64,000 nt of DNA from assembly GCF_017377775.1 (NCBI RefSeq), contig NZ_JAFVLN010000020.1, forward strand, positions 1 to 64,000, given 5' to 3'. The first letter of the stretch is position 1, and each line of letters starts with the position of its first letter. The position numbers and the translations under genes were made by a program. This DNA comes from Streptomyces sp. VRA16 Mangrove soil. GTDB lineage: Bacteria; Actinomycetota; Actinomycetes; Streptomycetales; Streptomycetaceae. Below the pieces are notes generated by a model. The model made no database searches. It worked only from the letters and a program-made list of their open reading frames with translations, and was not told the origin of the DNA. Shown here in pieces: positions 36,150 through 44,769 of the stretch.

Positions 36150-36938
36150 CTAGGACCAGAACTGCGCGAGCACACCTTCTTTGAACGGCTGGGGCGACAC
36201 GGCCAGGTCACCGGCGAAGGGGTGGTCGAGCGTCAGGCAGAGCAGCAGACTCACGCCGATCAGCGCGGCGACGGACGCGACGAACATCAGCTGGGCGCGC
36301 AGGCTCTCGATGCCGTAGAGGAAGGTCAGCGGCAGCATGACGAGGGCGCCGCCGTAGACGAGGACGTCGAGCAGCATCGGCAAGGACTGCTCGGCGTCGG
36401 AGAGCCGGGTGCGGCGCGCCTCCGCGATCACCCCGAGCGTGGTGACGGCCTGCGTGTAGTACGTCTTCTGCGCCTCGGTCCTGGGCTCGTACGACTGGAA
36501 CACCGTGTAGAGCCGCACCACTTCGGGATTGGTGAGTCCCGGGTCGGGGCTCCCCGTGCGCATCAGCGGCCACTGCTTGTCGACGACGGCGTGCACGTAC
36601 GCGTCCATCGCCCCGACCACCTTGCGGTGCTGCCGCGGCGGGAACGCGGAGGCGTCCCGGAGCACTTCGGCGGTCTGGCTGGCCTCCGCGGCGACATTGG
36701 TCTGGGCCTCGCCGAGCCCTTCCCACTCCGCCACGACCACGAAGGCGAGAATGATTCCGTAGATCGCGGCGTACATGCCGAGCACGACCCCGATCATCTC
36801 GTTGTACGCGCCTGTCGCGAGCCGCGGAAACCGCCGCCGTACCAGTACGCATCCCGCGAGCGCGAGAACCACGGCCCCGCCGCCGAGCAGGGCGGCGAGG
36901 ACGAGGGTACTGAAGTGATTGAGCAGCCAGATTCCCAT
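36150..36938 (-). CDS. DUF4239 bestrophin-like membrane protein
   Basis: This 262-aa membrane protein has two N-terminal helices (FSTLVLAALLGGGAVVLALAGCVLV and MIGVVLGMYAAIYGIILAFVVVAEW) and two C-terminal ones (LDVLVYGGALVMLPLTFLYGI and LMFVASVAALIGVSLLLCLTL), with a cytosolic helical middle. This topology and the NEMIGVVLGMYAAIYGIILAF segment match DUF4239, a family with distant similarity to bestrophin anion channels. The function is unproven. It ends 171 bases before the MFS start on the same strand, and the gap holds no gene. Confidence 0.82.
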   Translation of the reverse strand: MGIWLLNHFSTLVLAALLGGGAVVLALAGCVLVRRRFPRLATGAYNEMIGVVLGMYAAIYGIILAFVVVAEWEGLGEAQTNVAAEASQTAEVLRDASAFPPRQHRKVVGAMDAYVHAVVDKQWPLMRTGSPDPGLTNPEVVRLYTVFQSYEPRTEAQKTYYTQAVTTLGVIAEARRTRLSDAEQSLPMLLDVLVYGGALVMLPLTFLYGIESLRAQLMFVASVAALIGVSLLLCLTLDHPFAGDLAVSPQPFKEGVLAQFWS

Positions 36939-37006
36939 GCCCCCGTAACCCGGCCGTCCGGCCGGGAGTTACGCCCCGCCGGGGCCGGCCGGGACGCGGC
37001 CGCCGC

Positions 37007-37729
37007 TCACGCGTCCGCGGGGCCGGACTCCGGGTCCCAGTCGAGCAGCCGCACCTTCGCCACCGAGCGAACGTGCCTGCGCATCGCCGCCGCGGCGCTC
37101 CGCCCGTGGCCGGCCTCGATCGCCTCCAGGATCGCCCGGTGCTGGGCCAGCGACCGCCCGGGCCGCCGGGGCTGGCGCAGCGACTCGGTGCGGGACTCGG
37201 CGATCGGCTCGTCGATCTCCTTCATGAACGCGGCGAGCAGCGCACTGTGCGCCGCCGCGGTCACCGCCCCATGGAACAGCCGGTCCCCCTCGACGCCGAG
37301 CCCGCCGGCCTCGATGTCCTCGGCCATGCGCGCGAGCGCCCCGCGCAGTGCGGCCAGGTCGCCGTCGGTGCGCCGCTCGGCGGCGAGCTCCGCGAGCTTC
37401 GTCTCCAGCGCCTCGCGCGCCTCCAGGACGTCCGGGAGCCGCTTCTTGCGCTCGACCAGGCGCTCGACGGGCTCGGCCACCTCAAGGCCGTCCCGCACCA
37501 GATACGTGCCGCCGCCGTGCCGCACCTCGACGAGGCCCTGCACCTCCAGGACGACGATGGCCTGCTTCACCGAGGCCCGGCTGACGCCGAGCCGGGCCGC
37601 GAGATCACGCTCGGTGGGCAGCCGGTCGCCCGCCCGCAGGCCACCCTCGGCGACGTACGCGCGCAGCCGGTCGAGCACCTGCTCGTACAGGCGCGGGCGC
37701 GCCCCCATCGGCCGCAGTGCGTCGGTCAT
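37007..37729 (-). CDS. GntR/FadR-family transcriptional regulator (probable malonate regulator)
   Basis: This 240-aa regulator has a winged-helix domain (LYEQVLDRLRAYVAEGGLRAGDRLPTERDLAARLGVSRASVKQAIVVLEVQGLVEV) and a C-terminal FCD ligand domain with helical metal-binding layout (DRLFHGAVTAAAHSALL ... QHRAILEAIEAGH). It is divergent from matB, and GntR-type MatR proteins control malonate genes in other bacteria, so the ligand may be malonate or malonyl-CoA. A perfect palindrome lies in the shared promoter region. ATG at 37729. Confidence 0.9.
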   Translation of the reverse strand: MTDALRPMGARPRLYEQVLDRLRAYVAEGGLRAGDRLPTERDLAARLGVSRASVKQAIVVLEVQGLVEVRHGGGTYLVRDGLEVAEPVERLVERKKRLPDVLEAREALETKLAELAAERRTDGDLAALRGALARMAEDIEAGGLGVEGDRLFHGAVTAAAHSALLAAFMKEIDEPIAESRTESLRQPRRPGRSLAQHRAILEAIEAGHGRSAAAAMRRHVRSVAKVRLLDWDPESGPADA

Positions 37730-37800
37730 CGTGGCCCTTTCGTGTGATGTGCCCGGCAGCGTACGTCCTTGACGTGGGCGGCTGCCACACGGCACGCTCG

Positions 37801-37817
37801 GATTGGCTGAGCCAATC
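37801..37817. promoter_or_regulatory. Candidate GntR operator between regulator and matB
   Basis: GATTGGCTGAGCCAATC is a perfect 8-bp inverted repeat around a single G. It lies 49 bases before the matB start and 72 bases before the regulator start, the expected place for a shared operator. Confidence 0.6.
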
Positions 37818-37865
37818 AGCCACTCTGCCATCCGTCCGGATGCCCGGCAGCACAAGGAGCGCCCC

Positions 37866-39338
37866 GTGCCAGCACGCCCGAACCCTCTCCTGCCCGCCCT
37901 GCTCGACACCCCCGACCGGCCCGCCCTGCGGTTCGGCGACCGCGCCCTGACGTACGGCGAACTGGCGGCGGTGGCGGCCCCGCTCGCGTCCCGGATCAGC
38001 GGCTCGGCGCGGGTCGCCGTGTGGGCGACGCCCAGCCTGGAGACCGCGGTCGGCGTGGTCGCGGCGCTGCTCGCGGGGGTGGCCGCGGTGCCGCTGAACC
38101 CGAAGTCGGGCGGCAGCGAGCTGGGGCACATCGTGAAGGACAGCGCCCCGGAGGCGATCCTCGCGGCGCCGGACGCCGAACTGCCCTCCGCGCTCGCCGC
38201 GTTGCCCCGGATCGACGTGGACGCGGACGCGCCCGTGCCGGCGAAGGTCCCGGCGCTGCCGCCCGAGCCGGCCGACCCGGCGACGCCCGCCTTCGTCGTC
38301 TACACCTCGGGCACGACGGGCCCGCCCAAGGGCGCCGTGCTGCCGCGCCGCGCGGTCTCCTCGACCCTCGACGCGCTCGGGGACGCCTGGCGGTGGACGG
38401 CGGCGGACACCCTGGTGCACGGCCTTCCGCTGTTCCACGTGCACGGTCTGATCCTCGGGGTCATCGGCCCGCTGCGGCGCGGCGGCGCGGTCCGCCACCT
38501 GGGCCGTTTCAGCACGGAGGGGGTGACCCGCGAGCTCTCCTCCGGGGCCACGATGCTGTTCGGCGTCCCGACGATGTACCACCGCATCGCGGAGTCCCTG
38601 CCGACCGACCCGGCCCTCGCGAAGGCCCTCGCCGCCGCCCGGCTGCTGGTCTCGGGCTCGGCGGCGCTGCCCGTGCACGACCACGAGCGGATCACGTCGG
38701 CGACGGGGCAGCGGGTCGTCGAGCGGTACGGCATGACGGAGACCCTGATGAACACGTCCGTCCGCGCGGACGGCGAGCCGCGTCCCGGCACGGTGGGCGT
38801 GCCGCTGCCGGGCGTGGAGCTGCGGCTCACGGAGGACGACGGCGTCACCGAGGTACCGTCCGGCGACCCGGAGACGGTCGGCGAGATCCAGGTGCGCGGT
38901 GCGAACCTGTTCCTGCACTACCTCAACCGCCCCGACGCGACCGAGGCGGCGTTCGCGCCGGGCGGCTGGTTCCGTACGGGCGACATGGCGGTCCGCGACC
39001 CCGACGGCTATGTCCGCATCATCGGCCGCAAGGCCACCGACCTGATCAAGAGCGGCGGCTACAAGATCGGCGCGGGCGAGATCGAGAACGCGCTCCTGGA
39101 GCACCCGGGCGTCAAGGAGGCCGCGGTCACCGGCGCCCCCGACGAGGACCTCGGCGAGCGGGTGGTGGCGTGGATCGTTCCGGCCGACGCCGAACAACCG
39201 CCGGGCGAGGGTGAGTTGGCGGACCACGTGGCGGCGCGCCTGGCCCCGCACAAGCGCCCGCGCACGGTCCACTACCTGGCGGCCCTCCCCCGCAACGACA
39301 TGGGCAAGATCCTCAAGCGGGCGCTCGGTCATGGCTGA
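37866..39338 (+). CDS. matB: Malonyl-CoA synthetase (MatB)
   Basis: This 490-aa ANL-superfamily ligase makes malonyl-CoA (or methylmalonyl-CoA) from the free diacid, ATP and CoA. Motifs visible are VVYTSGTTGPPKGAVLPRR, LPLFHVHGL, GVPTMYHRIAE, ERYGMTETLMNTS, GWFRTGDMAVRDPDGYVRIIGRKATDLIKSGGYKIGAGEIE, and the catalytic Lys near the end (PRNDMGKILKRAL). It closely resembles the MatB protein of S. coelicolor as I recall it, including VPLNPKSGGSEL. GTG at 37866 follows an AAGGAG ribosome binding site; ATG 37803 would add an unconserved stretch. It supplies extender units for polyketide or fatty acid synthesis. Confidence 0.94.
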   Translation: MPARPNPLLPALLDTPDRPALRFGDRALTYGELAAVAAPLASRISGSARVAVWATPSLETAVGVVAALLAGVAAVPLNPKSGGSELGHIVKDSAPEAILAAPDAELPSALAALPRIDVDADAPVPAKVPALPPEPADPATPAFVVYTSGTTGPPKGAVLPRRAVSSTLDALGDAWRWTAADTLVHGLPLFHVHGLILGVIGPLRRGGAVRHLGRFSTEGVTRELSSGATMLFGVPTMYHRIAESLPTDPALAKALAAARLLVSGSAALPVHDHERITSATGQRVVERYGMTETLMNTSVRADGEPRPGTVGVPLPGVELRLTEDDGVTEVPSGDPETVGEIQVRGANLFLHYLNRPDATEAAFAPGGWFRTGDMAVRDPDGYVRIIGRKATDLIKSGGYKIGAGEIENALLEHPGVKEAAVTGAPDEDLGERVVAWIVPADAEQPPGEGELADHVAARLAPHKRPRTVHYLAALPRNDMGKILKRALGHG

Positions 39339-40617
39339 GCCGTCCGCCGATCCCCTCGGCTGGCCCGGCTACGAAGAAGCCCGGGCCGCAGCCGCCGCCC
39401 GTGGTGCCCCCGAATCCGTCACCACCGGGACCGCCGCCTTCGAGGGGACCGCCGCCATGGTCGTCACCTTCCACTTCGCGCACCTGGGCGGCTCCCTGGG
39501 CCGGGCGGCCGGGGACCGGATCGTGGCGGCCCACGAGCACGCCCGCCGCCACCGCCTCCCCGTGGTCGCCCTGGTGGCCACCGGCGGCAGCCGGATGCAG
39601 GAGGGCATGATCGCGCTGACCCAACTCCAGCGCGTGGCGGGTGAGATGGCGCTGACCAGGGCCGCGGGCCTGCCGCAGATCACGGTGGCCCTCGACCCGA
39701 CGACGGGCGGCGGCTGGGCCACCCTGGGCGCGGGCGCCGACCTCACCCTCGCGGCGCCGGGCGCGCAGATCGGCTTCGCGGGCTCCCGGGTCCGCCCGAA
39801 GGACGCGGACCCGGCGGCGTACACGGCGGAGGGCCAGCTCGCGGCGGGCTCGATCGACGCGATCGTGCGCCCGGAGGAACGGGACGCCACCCTCGCCCGG
39901 TGGCTGCGCCTGCTGACCCGGCGCAGCGCCGCACCGGCGCCCGTCCCGCACGCCCTGGGCCGCACCGCCCTGCCGCCCACCGGCTGGGAGGCCGTGCGCC
40001 GCGCCCGCGCCCCCGAACGGCCGCGCGCGGAGGCGTACTTGGCCGCGTACTTCACGGACCGCGCGCAGCTGCACGGCGACCGGGCGGGCGGCACCGACGG
40101 CGCGGGCATGCTGTGCGGTTTCGGCACCCACGAGGGCCGGACCGTCGCCTACGCGGCCCAGACCGGGACGGCGACGAGGCCCGCGGGCTACCGCACCGCG
40201 GCCCGGCTGATCCGGCTCGCGGGCCGTCTCGGCATCCCGGTGCTCACGCTGATCGACACTCCGGGCGCGGCGAACGACGCGGCGGCGGAGCGTGCGGGGG
40301 CGGGTCCGGCGATCGCCGAGGCGTTTCTCGCGGTCGCCGAGTCACCGGTGCCGGTCACGACGCTGGTGATCGGTGAGGGCGGCTCCGGCGGCGCGCTGGC
40401 GCTCGCGGCGCCCGGCAACACCTGGGTGGCGCCGGACGCGTACTTCTCCGTCATCGCGCCCGAACTGGCCGCCGCCATCCTGAAACGCCCGCCCGACCAG
40501 GCGGAACGCACCGCGGACCAACTCCGGCTCAGGCCTCAGGACTTGATGGAACTCGGGGTCGTGCGGGGCATCGCGCCGGGACCACAGGAAACGAACAAGC
40601 GCGCAGTTGTTCCCTAG
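39331..40617 (+). CDS. Fused acyl-CoA carboxyltransferase (AccD-AccA type)
   Basis: This 428-aa protein combines both halves of a carboxyltransferase. The first half (about 1-190) is AccD-like (VALVATGGSRMQEGMIALTQLQR, LDPTTGGGWATLGAGADLTLAAPGAQIGFAGSR) but lacks the zinc ribbon. The second half (about 215-425) is AccA-like (PVLTLIDTPGAANDAAAE, VIGEGGSGGALALAAPGNTWVAPDAYFSVIAPE). It should transfer carboxyl groups between biotin and an acyl-CoA. No biotin carboxylase or biotin carrier is encoded nearby. It overlaps matB by 8 bases, which ties it to malonyl-CoA supply or removal. Confidence 0.88.
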   Translation: MAEPSADPLGWPGYEEARAAAAARGAPESVTTGTAAFEGTAAMVVTFHFAHLGGSLGRAAGDRIVAAHEHARRHRLPVVALVATGGSRMQEGMIALTQLQRVAGEMALTRAAGLPQITVALDPTTGGGWATLGAGADLTLAAPGAQIGFAGSRVRPKDADPAAYTAEGQLAAGSIDAIVRPEERDATLARWLRLLTRRSAAPAPVPHALGRTALPPTGWEAVRRARAPERPRAEAYLAAYFTDRAQLHGDRAGGTDGAGMLCGFGTHEGRTVAYAAQTGTATRPAGYRTAARLIRLAGRLGIPVLTLIDTPGAANDAAAERAGAGPAIAEAFLAVAESPVPVTTLVIGEGGSGGALALAAPGNTWVAPDAYFSVIAPELAAAILKRPPDQAERTADQLRLRPQDLMELGVVRGIAPGPQETNKRAVVP

Positions 40618-40641
40618 AACAGGTGGTCGTCGCTGGAGAGT

Positions 40642-40746
40642 TTGCATGTGGCTGTGATGACCAACGATGCTTACAGGGCGCAAGCAACGGGCTGCAGACC
40701 GTAGCGAAACGCATCGCGATGCACGTGCAAGTCCCACCACATGCAA
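40642..40746 (+). ncRNA. Structured leader or small RNA upstream of the 19-aa peptide gene
   Basis: A perfect 10-bp inverted repeat (TTGCATGTGG at 40642-40651, CCACATGCAA at 40737-40746) closes an 85-base loop. Inside it are the perfect 12-base palindrome GCATCGCGATGC (40711-40722) and GCTT...AAGC pairing (about 40674-40690). The region is less GC-rich than its neighbours and ends 23 bases before the peptide start. It could be a cis-acting leader, riboswitch-like element or a separate small RNA; no known family was recognised. Confidence 0.5.
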
Positions 40747-40769
40747 CAGACTTCAGGAGAACGCGCCAC

Positions 40770-40829
40770 ATGAACGTCATCACCGACATCGTCGCCGGCC
40801 TCGCCCACTTCCTCGGCTGGCTGATCTAA
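40770..40829 (+). CDS. 19-residue hydrophobic/amphipathic peptide
   Basis: This ORF encodes MNVITDIVAGLAHFLGWLI and ends with TAA. It has a good ribosome binding site (CAGGAG 10 bases before the ATG), a structured leader and a strong terminator right after it, so it looks like a genuine transcription unit despite its size. The peptide has a single amphipathic helix profile with one Asp and one His, like type I toxins or phenol-soluble-modulin-type peptides. Membrane association is likely. The actual function is unknown, and it could be a toxin, a signalling peptide or a regulatory leader peptide. Confidence 0.6.
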   Translation: MNVITDIVAGLAHFLGWLI

Positions 40830-40846
40830 CGGCGTCGGACGCCGAA

Positions 40847-40887
40847 GCGGCGCCGTCTCCCCCGGTCCCACGGGGAGGCGGCGCCGC
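40847..40887. terminator. Bidirectional terminator between the peptide gene and the protease gene
   Basis: A 16-bp stem (GCGGCGCCGTCTCCCC with GGGGAGGCGGCGCCGC, one G-T wobble) and a short loop lie between the convergent genes, with GTTTCT just downstream on the plus strand. Confidence 0.85.
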
Positions 40888-40910
40888 CGCGTTTCTACCG
40901 CACTGCCGCA

Positions 40911-43900
40911 CTACCGCCGCACGGCAACGGCCCGCACGATCTCCTGGCTGACGGATCCTCCCTCGTCATCGCTCGCGGAGGCCCGCAGCGAGACGTACCG
41001 CGCGTCGCCCGGCACGTTCAACTCGCCCTTCCAGGAGGCGTCTTCACCCTTGAGGGCCACGGTCTTCCAGGTGGCGCCGTCGTCGTACGACACCTCCAGC
41101 TCGCCGCCGCCGAGCGTCCCGGTGTCCGCCGCGCCCGCCACGTACGCGGCGAAGAGGCCGACCGGCAGCCGCGCACCGGCCCGGACCGTGCCCTTCAGGT
41201 CGGTGTCGACGTCGAAACCCAGGTTGATCAGGGGCAGCGTCGTCCACTGGTCGTCCGGGGTCGCGGCCGACTTGAAGGTCCACTCCGAGTGGCCCTTGGT
41301 CGCCAGTCCCCAGCGGTCGCCGTCGAGCTGGGTGTCGGTGGCGACCTTGTAGGTGTGCTCGGCCGGGTCGGCGTCCCACACATAGGCGCCGGAGCTCACG
41401 TTGCGGTCGGCCTCGGTCCCGTCGACGTACACCGTCGTGAACTGCTGCATCCCGGACGTCTCGCTGTACGCGTCACCGAAGCCGGTGTGGTCGGGGCCCG
41501 AGTCGCCCCAGCCGGGCGTGTTGAACTGAAGGGTGTTGCCGGAGCGCTGCTGCCCCCAGCCGAGGCCGGTGCCCAGCCACGGGTGCCAGACCGGCTTGAA
41601 CCAGTCGAGCTCCTTGTGCGTACCGCCCTTGTACGAGATCAGGCCGCTGCGCTGCTCCCAGTCCGTCGGGCCCGCCTGCACGGACTCCATCCACTGCAGG
41701 CCCGCGCCGGTGGAGACGTAGTCGGTGCGTTCGGCCGGGTAGGCGACCGATTCCAGGAAGCCGAGGCCGACGGTGAAGGTGTCGGTGAGCGAGTAGCGGA
41801 ACTCGGCGCCGGGCTGCGGTTTCACGGCGTGGAACTTGGTGTCCAGGACGGCGAGTTCACGGTCGTCCGGCTCGTACGTGAGATCGCTCCTGGGGATCGA
41901 TCCCTTGTGCTGGTCGGTGAGGTCGTACACCCACGGTGTGTACCGGGTGCCGGTCATACCGACCGTGCGGCCGTCCTTCGCCGCGGCGGCGAGGACCGCG
42001 GCGCCCTGCGCGTCGACGGTCGCGATCTGCAGCGGCCGGTCGGTGTTGTCGTCGGTGCCGAAGTAGGTGTTGAGGCGGCCCGCCGTCGTGTCGGTGACGA
42101 ACAGGGCCCTGGCGCCCGCGTCCTGGGCGGCCTGGGCGATCCCGGCCGGGGGCGTGGCCCCGTCGGCGTGTACGAGGACGGCCTTGCCGCGCACGTTCTT
42201 GCCCGTGTAGTCGGCGGGCGCGCCGGTGCCCGCGTCGACGACCCCGAGCCGGCTGCGGCCCTCGATCAGCGTGCCGCCGGCCTGCACGAGGGTGTCGCGC
42301 ACCCCGTCGACCTGGAGCATCGGCTTCCCGAGCCGCCACACGGTCCGGTAGACGTAACTGCCCTCGCTGACCTTGCGGGTGGGCGCGGCGAAGACGCTGT
42401 CGTACGCGACGGGCAGCTGTACGGCGTTCGTGATCTCGGCGCCGTTCGCCTTGCGGTCGGCCTCCATGATGAGCTGCCGGGTCTCGGCGGTCCGCCCGAC
42501 GTCGGCGGCGACCTCCCTCAACTGCCGCCCGTCCAGGGTGATGTCACGGTCCTGGTCGAGCTTGACCTCCGGGTCGGCGAGATAGCCGAGGCCCAGCGAG
42601 TCCTTGCCGTGGCTGCCGCGCACGTTCAGGAACGAGTCGACGTAGTACGTGCCCGGCTTCAGCCGCAGCTCGACCGTGCCGTCGTCGCCGACCTCGTACC
42701 CCTGCGGGTCGACGCCCGCGGCGAGCTGCTGCACGGCGATGAACGCGCCGGAGGGGGCGCCGTCGCGGTCCTTCACATGGACGGTGAGCGTGTACCGCTC
42801 GTCCTCCTTGACCATGCCGAACGCCGTGTGCGCGACCTCCTTGCCGGCCGCGCTCGCCGTGATCCGCCCGCTGGTGTTCCCGACGGCGGCCTTGGCGCCG
42901 TCGCCGGTGACCGTGGTGGAGGCGGTGCCGTGCGCGGGGACGGTCAGGGTGGAGTCCTTGAGGGTGGCGACCCCGTCGGGCGCGCCCGTGACGGCGAGAC
43001 TCAACTCGACCGCGGAGTCTGAGGAGTTGGAGTAGGTGACGGTCCTGGTGACCGGGCCATTGCCGCTGTACGGCCACTTGTAGAACCCGAGATCGGCGCT
43101 GCCGGTGGCGGTGATGTCGGCGCCGACGGCGTCCGGCACGCTCACCCGGCCCGCGCCCAACGCGTAGGCGGAGGCGTCGAGTTCCTTGCTGCTGGACATC
43201 AGCGCGTCCTTGAGCTGCGCGCCGGTCCAGTCCGGGTGCTCCTGGGCGAGGAGCGCGGCGACACCCGCGACGTGCGGCGTCGCCATCGACGTACCGCTCA
43301 TCGTCGTGTACGCGCCCTCGCCGGAGACCAGCGAGGAGCGGGCGGCGAGGATGTCGACGCCGGGCGCGGAGACGTCGGGCTTGAGGGCGTTGTCGCCGAT
43401 GCGCGGGCCCTGGCTGGTGAAGTAGGCGGCCTGGTCGTCGGCGTCGACGGCGCCGACGGTCAGCGCGGCGTCGGCGGCGCCGGGCGAGCCGATGGTGCCG
43501 GGGGCGCCGTAGTTGCCCGCGGCGACGACGAAGAGGGCGCCGGTCTCCTGGGAGAGGGAGTTGACGGCGGCGGCCATCGGGTCGGTGCCGTCGCTGGCCA
43601 CGTCCGAGCCGAGGCTCATGGAGACGATCTTCGCCTTGATGTCCTTGGCGGCCCACTCCATGCCGGCGATGATCTGCGACTCGGTGCCGGAGCCCTCGTT
43701 GCTGAGCACCTTGCCGACGGCGAGCGTGGCGTCGGGGGCGACGCCCTTCTCCTTGCCGTCGGAGGCGGCGCCCGAACCGCCGACCGTCGAGGTGACGTGG
43801 GTGCCGTGCCCGTTGGCGTCGGCGACGTCCTGGCCCTCGATGAAGGACTTCGACTCGGTGACGCGCGAGGCGAGGTCGGGGTGGGTGGTGTCGTACCCGC

Positions 43901-44588
43901 TGTCGAGGACGGCGACCTTCACGCCCTTGCCGGTGAGCCCGGCCTCCCAGGCCTTCGGGGTGCCGATCTGCGCGTTGCTCTCGGCCATGTCGGCGGTGAC
44001 CCGCGCGTCCAGCCACACCTTGCCCAGGCCGTCCCCGAGTCCGGTGCCGGAGGCGCTGGTGACGCCCTTCCAGAAAGTCCGTCCCTTGTCGGCGTCGACG
44101 GCGGCGCCGCCGATGCTGGGCAGGGCGCGGGTCCGCTCGGCGCCCTTGGGCAGGGCGGCCGCGGTGCGGGCCCGCTTGCCGTCGTAGGTCACGATGAGGG
44201 GCGTCGCGTCGGCCTTGGCGTCCGCGAGCCCCTGCCGTATCAGCTCGCTGACGTCGAAGAGCCGCTTGTCGAGGGTGCCGGCGGCGAGGTAGGGCCGGGC
44301 CTCGTCGGGCACGACGGTGATGTCACCGTCCGACACCTGGGTGCGGACGGCGCCGGTCGCGCCCTTGGCCCGCTCGACGGTGACGGTCCTGTGGCCGCCG
44401 CCGAGGTCGGTGACGGTCACCTTGTCGCCGGTCACCAGGGTGACGGTGTGCGCGGCGGAGGCGGCCTTGGTGGACGGCGCCGCGGTCGCGGCGTGCGAGC
44501 CGCCGGCGGGCAGCAGCGCGAACGCCAGCCCGGCGGACAGCAGGGCCGCGCCGCGTCTCGAGTGTCTCGCGGCAGGTCCTCTGGTCAT
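40911..44588 (-). CDS. Secreted S8 family serine peptidase (subtilisin-like), large
   Basis: This 1225-aa exported protease has a signal peptide (RRGAALLSAGLAFALLPAGGSHA, cleavage after about 33), a propeptide-like region to about 200, and a subtilisin catalytic domain with D229 (VAVLDSGYD), H261 (NGHGTHVTS), oxyanion N359 (VVAAGN) and S434 (SGTSMATPH). The roughly 700 remaining residues are beta-sandwich modules; one contains a PA-like segment (GKAVLVHADGATPPAGIAQAAQDAGARALFVTD), and the C-terminus has beta-rich repeats. Such proteases digest extracellular protein and may process secreted proteins during development. It is monocistronic, with a terminator shared with the convergent small peptide gene. 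Confidence 0.93.
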   Translation of the reverse strand: MTRGPAARHSRRGAALLSAGLAFALLPAGGSHAATAAPSTKAASAAHTVTLVTGDKVTVTDLGGGHRTVTVERAKGATGAVRTQVSDGDITVVPDEARPYLAAGTLDKRLFDVSELIRQGLADAKADATPLIVTYDGKRARTAAALPKGAERTRALPSIGGAAVDADKGRTFWKGVTSASGTGLGDGLGKVWLDARVTADMAESNAQIGTPKAWEAGLTGKGVKVAVLDSGYDTTHPDLASRVTESKSFIEGQDVADANGHGTHVTSTVGGSGAASDGKEKGVAPDATLAVGKVLSNEGSGTESQIIAGMEWAAKDIKAKIVSMSLGSDVASDGTDPMAAAVNSLSQETGALFVVAAGNYGAPGTIGSPGAADAALTVGAVDADDQAAYFTSQGPRIGDNALKPDVSAPGVDILAARSSLVSGEGAYTTMSGTSMATPHVAGVAALLAQEHPDWTGAQLKDALMSSSKELDASAYALGAGRVSVPDAVGADITATGSADLGFYKWPYSGNGPVTRTVTYSNSSDSAVELSLAVTGAPDGVATLKDSTLTVPAHGTASTTVTGDGAKAAVGNTSGRITASAAGKEVAHTAFGMVKEDERYTLTVHVKDRDGAPSGAFIAVQQLAAGVDPQGYEVGDDGTVELRLKPGTYYVDSFLNVRGSHGKDSLGLGYLADPEVKLDQDRDITLDGRQLREVAADVGRTAETRQLIMEADRKANGAEITNAVQLPVAYDSVFAAPTRKVSEGSYVYRTVWRLGKPMLQVDGVRDTLVQAGGTLIEGRSRLGVVDAGTGAPADYTGKNVRGKAVLVHADGATPPAGIAQAAQDAGARALFVTDTTAGRLNTYFGTDDNTDRPLQIATVDAQGAAVLAAAAKDGRTVGMTGTRYTPWVYDLTDQHKGSIPRSDLTYEPDDRELAVLDTKFHAVKPQPGAEFRYSLTDTFTVGLGFLESVAYPAERTDYVSTGAGLQWMESVQAGPTDWEQRSGLISYKGGTHKELDWFKPVWHPWLGTGLGWGQQRSGNTLQFNTPGWGDSGPDHTGFGDAYSETSGMQQFTTVYVDGTEADRNVSSGAYVWDADPAEHTYKVATDTQLDGDRWGLATKGHSEWTFKSAATPDDQWTTLPLINLGFDVDTDLKGTVRAGARLPVGLFAAYVAGAADTGTLGGGELEVSYDDGATWKTVALKGEDASWKGELNVPGDARYVSLRASASDDEGGSVSQEIVRAVAVRR

Positions 44589-44769
44589 CGTTGCCTCTCT
44601 CCGTAGGCCTCGGATCAGATCTGGGGGGGTGGTGCCCGAGTGCTGCGTAGAGTCTCAGGAGGCTTGTGTTGCAGGGAAGTTGCCCCGAGGTGGCGGATGC
44701 CGGTCTGGCGTCTTCCCGCCACGGGCGGCCCCGCGGCACCGGACGGCCCCCGGTGGCCACGCCGCCCCC
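44589..44769. other. Spacer between protease and MFS transporter genes
   Basis: This 181-base gap on the upstream side of the protease gene should contain its promoter. It includes a GGGGGGGTGG run (about 44624-44633). No operator or gene is recognised. Confidence 0.4.

Noticed and set aside
40608..40621. TGTTC-CCTA-GAACA hairpin at the end of the carboxyltransferase gene as terminator
   Set aside because: The stem has only 5 bp and overlaps the stop codon; it is too weak to call.
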